Source: Planctomycetaceae bacterium (GTDB lineage: Bacteria; Planctomycetota; Planctomycetia; Pirellulales; Thermoguttaceae). Taken from it: DNA of 6,350 bases. A model generated the notes under the pieces. That model saw only the letters and a list, made by a program, of their open reading frames with translations, did not search any database and had not been told where the DNA came from. Positions 4,833-6,350 of the stretch are shown piece after piece. The position numbers and the translations under genes are program-made. Position 1 is the stretch's first letter. Each line of letters begins with the position of its first letter. Location: positions 1-6,350 of the forward strand of contig JAITKS010000230.1 in the NCBI GenBank assembly GCA_031278315.1. The letters are read 5' to 3'.

Positions 4833-6164
4833 ATGGTTGCTCAAACAACAGAGTTTGATTTGAAACAGGCGATGTTAATAGGTAATTCATTTGGACCTAG
4901 AGAAGTTGAAAATATCCGAGTAGCAATTCGCGGTGATGCAACTCAATTCGACCGGCTTAGAGATGCAGTAGTCGAACTTGAAAATCAAAATTCGCGTGAT
5001 GAGCTTGCACATGCCGGTCGAGTTCGTCTTGGAATCGGCTACTTCCTTTTAGGCGACTACGAAAACGCAACCCAAGTGATAAAAAAAGGCGACGGCGGCG
5101 CACTCGCACTATTCTATCAGGCGAAAATTAATTTCGTGTTGGAGCATTATCCAGAAGCGGTTAAAAGTTATGAACAAGCTCAAAAAGCGGGTTATAACGT
5201 TGATGAATGTACACTAGGTAAAGCTGAAGTTTATCGTAATATGCAACAACCGGAAAAGAGTCTTGAACAACTTGATAAACTATCAGGTGCAATCGAGCAG
5301 ACGGCAGAATACCTTTATCAACGCGGTGTAACAGTAGCTGCTCTCGGACAAACCGACGAAGCTATCAGATTATATGAACGTGCTGTTACTTCAGATAAAA
5401 AACATTCCGGAGCATTATTCGGCTTGGCTATCGAAAGCGAAAGACGAGGTAACGACGAAACTGCTTTAGAACTCTACAAACAAGCAGCGGCAAATTTTCC
5501 AACCAATGTCGGAACACTTTTGAATCTAGGATTACTCTACGAAGATTTAGAACAATACCAACAAGCAATGATTTGCTACCAAAGAATTACTGATTCTTTC
5601 CCCGACGATAAAAGAGCACGTCTGTTTTTTAAAGACGCAAAAGCATCAAACGATATGCACTTTGACGAAGACGCATTAAAAAGACGTGATCGTTTTGCAC
5701 AAATTCTTAATTTACCGGTTTCAGATTTTGAACTTTCGGTGCGAAGCCGTAATTGTCTGCGTTTGATGGGGATTAATACTTTAGGAGATCTTTGTCATCG
5801 TACAGAGCAGGAATTGTTGACGAGTAAGAATTTCGGTGAAAACAGTTTGAATGAAATCCGTGAAATGCTTGCTTTGAAGGGATTAAAATTAGGACAATAT
5901 GCATCAGAAAAACAATTACCGGAGCCAATCCAGACGGCGGCACTTACCGAAGAAGAATTACAAGCATTATCGAGACCGATTTCAGATTTGAATTTATCTG
6001 TTCGTGCCAAAAAGTGTATGAACAGATTGAATATTCAAACGATAGGTCAATTAGTATCTCACAGTGCTGATCAGTTGTTAGATTGTAAAAATTTCGGTGT
6101 AACAAGTCTAACAGAGATACGTGAAAAATTAGTAGCATTCAACATAAAACTAAGAAGCGAATAA
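4833..6164 (+). CDS. TPR protein with two C-terminal RNA polymerase alpha-CTD-like domains
   Basis: A 443-residue cytoplasmic protein with no signal peptide or membrane segment. Residues about 60-270 contain five to six tetratricopeptide repeats, for example LYQRGVTVAALGQTDEAIRL, then ALFGLAIESERRGNDETALE and LLNLGLLYEDLEQYQQAMIC, with the usual G/A-L and A-x-x-x-Y/F positions. Two alpha-CTD-like domains follow, about 292-352 and 379-443. The first reads VSDFELSVRSRNCL...IGxL-like...NFGENSLNEIREMLALKGL and closely matches the E. coli alpha C-terminal domain. R304, N307 and C308 correspond to alpha R265, N268 and C269; G335, S338 and E341 to G296, S299 and E302; K298 is replaced by N337. The second keeps R391, G422, S425 and E428, but has Lys for N268 and Thr for K298. 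So DNA minor-groove contacts may be partly kept. No polymerase assembly (alpha-NTD) domain is present, so this is not RpoA. Similar TPR/alpha-CTD proteins are annotated in planctomycetes, to my memory, without known function. A role in transcription or in DNA or ribosome-associated scaffolding is inference. Confidence 0.85.
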   Translation: MVAQTTEFDLKQAMLIGNSFGPREVENIRVAIRGDATQFDRLRDAVVELENQNSRDELAHAGRVRLGIGYFLLGDYENATQVIKKGDGGALALFYQAKINFVLEHYPEAVKSYEQAQKAGYNVDECTLGKAEVYRNMQQPEKSLEQLDKLSGAIEQTAEYLYQRGVTVAALGQTDEAIRLYERAVTSDKKHSGALFGLAIESERRGNDETALELYKQAAANFPTNVGTLLNLGLLYEDLEQYQQAMICYQRITDSFPDDKRARLFFKDAKASNDMHFDEDALKRRDRFAQILNLPVSDFELSVRSRNCLRLMGINTLGDLCHRTEQELLTSKNFGENSLNEIREMLALKGLKLGQYASEKQLPEPIQTAALTEEELQALSRPISDLNLSVRAKKCMNRLNIQTIGQLVSHSADQLLDCKNFGVTSLTEIREKLVAFNIKLRSE

Positions 6165-6275
6165 TTGAATTATATCAAACCGGATCAGATTAGATTGATT
6201 GAATTACACTATCTCCTGATACTGTCATAAAAACTTTTTTTGTAATATAAATCAGTTGAATATCTTAGACATTCA
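6165..6275. other. AT-rich 3' flank of the TPR gene, no clear terminator
   Basis: GATCAGATTAGATTGATTGA (6183-6202) is a loose GATT-type repeat shortly after the stop. A run of seven T (6235-6241) follows AAAAAC, but no GC-rich stem precedes it, so a standard intrinsic terminator is not supported. Confidence 0.5.
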
Positions 6276-6303
6276 GTAGAGACACAATACCTCGTGTTTC
6301 TAC
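6276..6303 (+). repeat. 10-bp hairpin repeat GTAGAGACAC...GTGTTTCTAC
   Basis: GTAGAGACAC (6276-6285) pairs with GTGTTTCTAC (6294-6303) around an 8-base loop. The single non-Watson-Crick position (6281/6298) is a G-U pair on the + strand. The GTAGAGAC...GTCTCTAC form is familiar as a small dispersed palindrome in cyanobacteria and other repeat-rich genomes. A weaker stem, TTACG/CGTAA (6305-6309, 6317-6321), lies directly after it. Confidence 0.65.
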
Positions 6304-6350
6304 GTTACGGAATAAACGTAATATATCAGTGAAATTTTTTTCAAAGGTTT

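Noticed and set aside
4833..6164. RNA polymerase alpha subunit (rpoA)
   Set aside because: Only the C-terminal domain is present, twice, behind TPRs; no N-terminal assembly domain and no ribosomal protein neighbours.
6231..6241. Intrinsic terminator of the TPR gene
   Set aside because: There is a T run, but no stable GC-containing stem before it.

Overview
The window looks like chromosomal DNA of a planctomycete, probably an AT-rich (roughly 60% A+T by eye) gut- or sediment-type member. Three things point there. The first gene is a DUF1559 pilin-like protein with the GFTLVE prepilin motif and a C-terminal H-X9-DG motif, a family greatly expanded in Planctomycetes. It is followed by a small transthyretin-like lipoprotein, a common planctomycete pairing. 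The last gene joins tetratricopeptide repeats to RNA polymerase alpha C-terminal domains. Genus cannot be read from the sequence. All four clear genes are on the + strand, and I see no rRNA, tRNA, CRISPR array or transposase.

Layout: (1) 25-161, a ribosome binding site, start codon and short leader frame that runs into a run of 14 G (136-149). (2) 115-1269, the open frame of the DUF1559 protein, which has no in-frame ATG of its own. (3) 1313-1822, a lipoprotein in the same apparent operon. (4) 1823-2308, a repeat-dense gap with a heptamer tandem repeat, a 27-bp hairpin, and a 69-bp repeated unit containing AAGTCCTGCTAG, followed by a possible promoter zone. (5) 2324-4354, a secreted clan GH-A glycoside hydrolase, closest by motif to GH39. 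(6) 4346-4832, a gap that starts with a 15-bp tandem repeat covering the hydrolase stop and ends in a compact set of short repeats ahead of the next gene. (7) 4833-6164, the TPR / double alpha-CTD protein. (8) 6165-6350, AT-rich sequence with a 10-bp hairpin repeat.

The most interesting signal is the G tract. The leader frame starting at 48, with a good Shine-Dalgarno, is out of register with the prepilin frame by exactly one base. Removing one G (13 instead of 14) joins them into one uninterrupted prepilin, while the other two registers hit stops at 159-161 or 167-169. This is the arrangement expected of a slipped-strand, phase-variable ON/OFF switch, here caught OFF, acting on a planctomycete pilin-like surface protein. 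A miscounted homopolymer in the assembly would look the same and must be excluded first.

Functionally, the first two genes probably make an envelope pair (pseudopilin-like protein plus lipoprotein). The hydrolase is probably an exported polysaccharide-degrading enzyme. The last gene is probably a cytoplasmic regulatory or scaffold protein that touches DNA or transcription factors. Nothing in the sequence ties the last two to the first pair.
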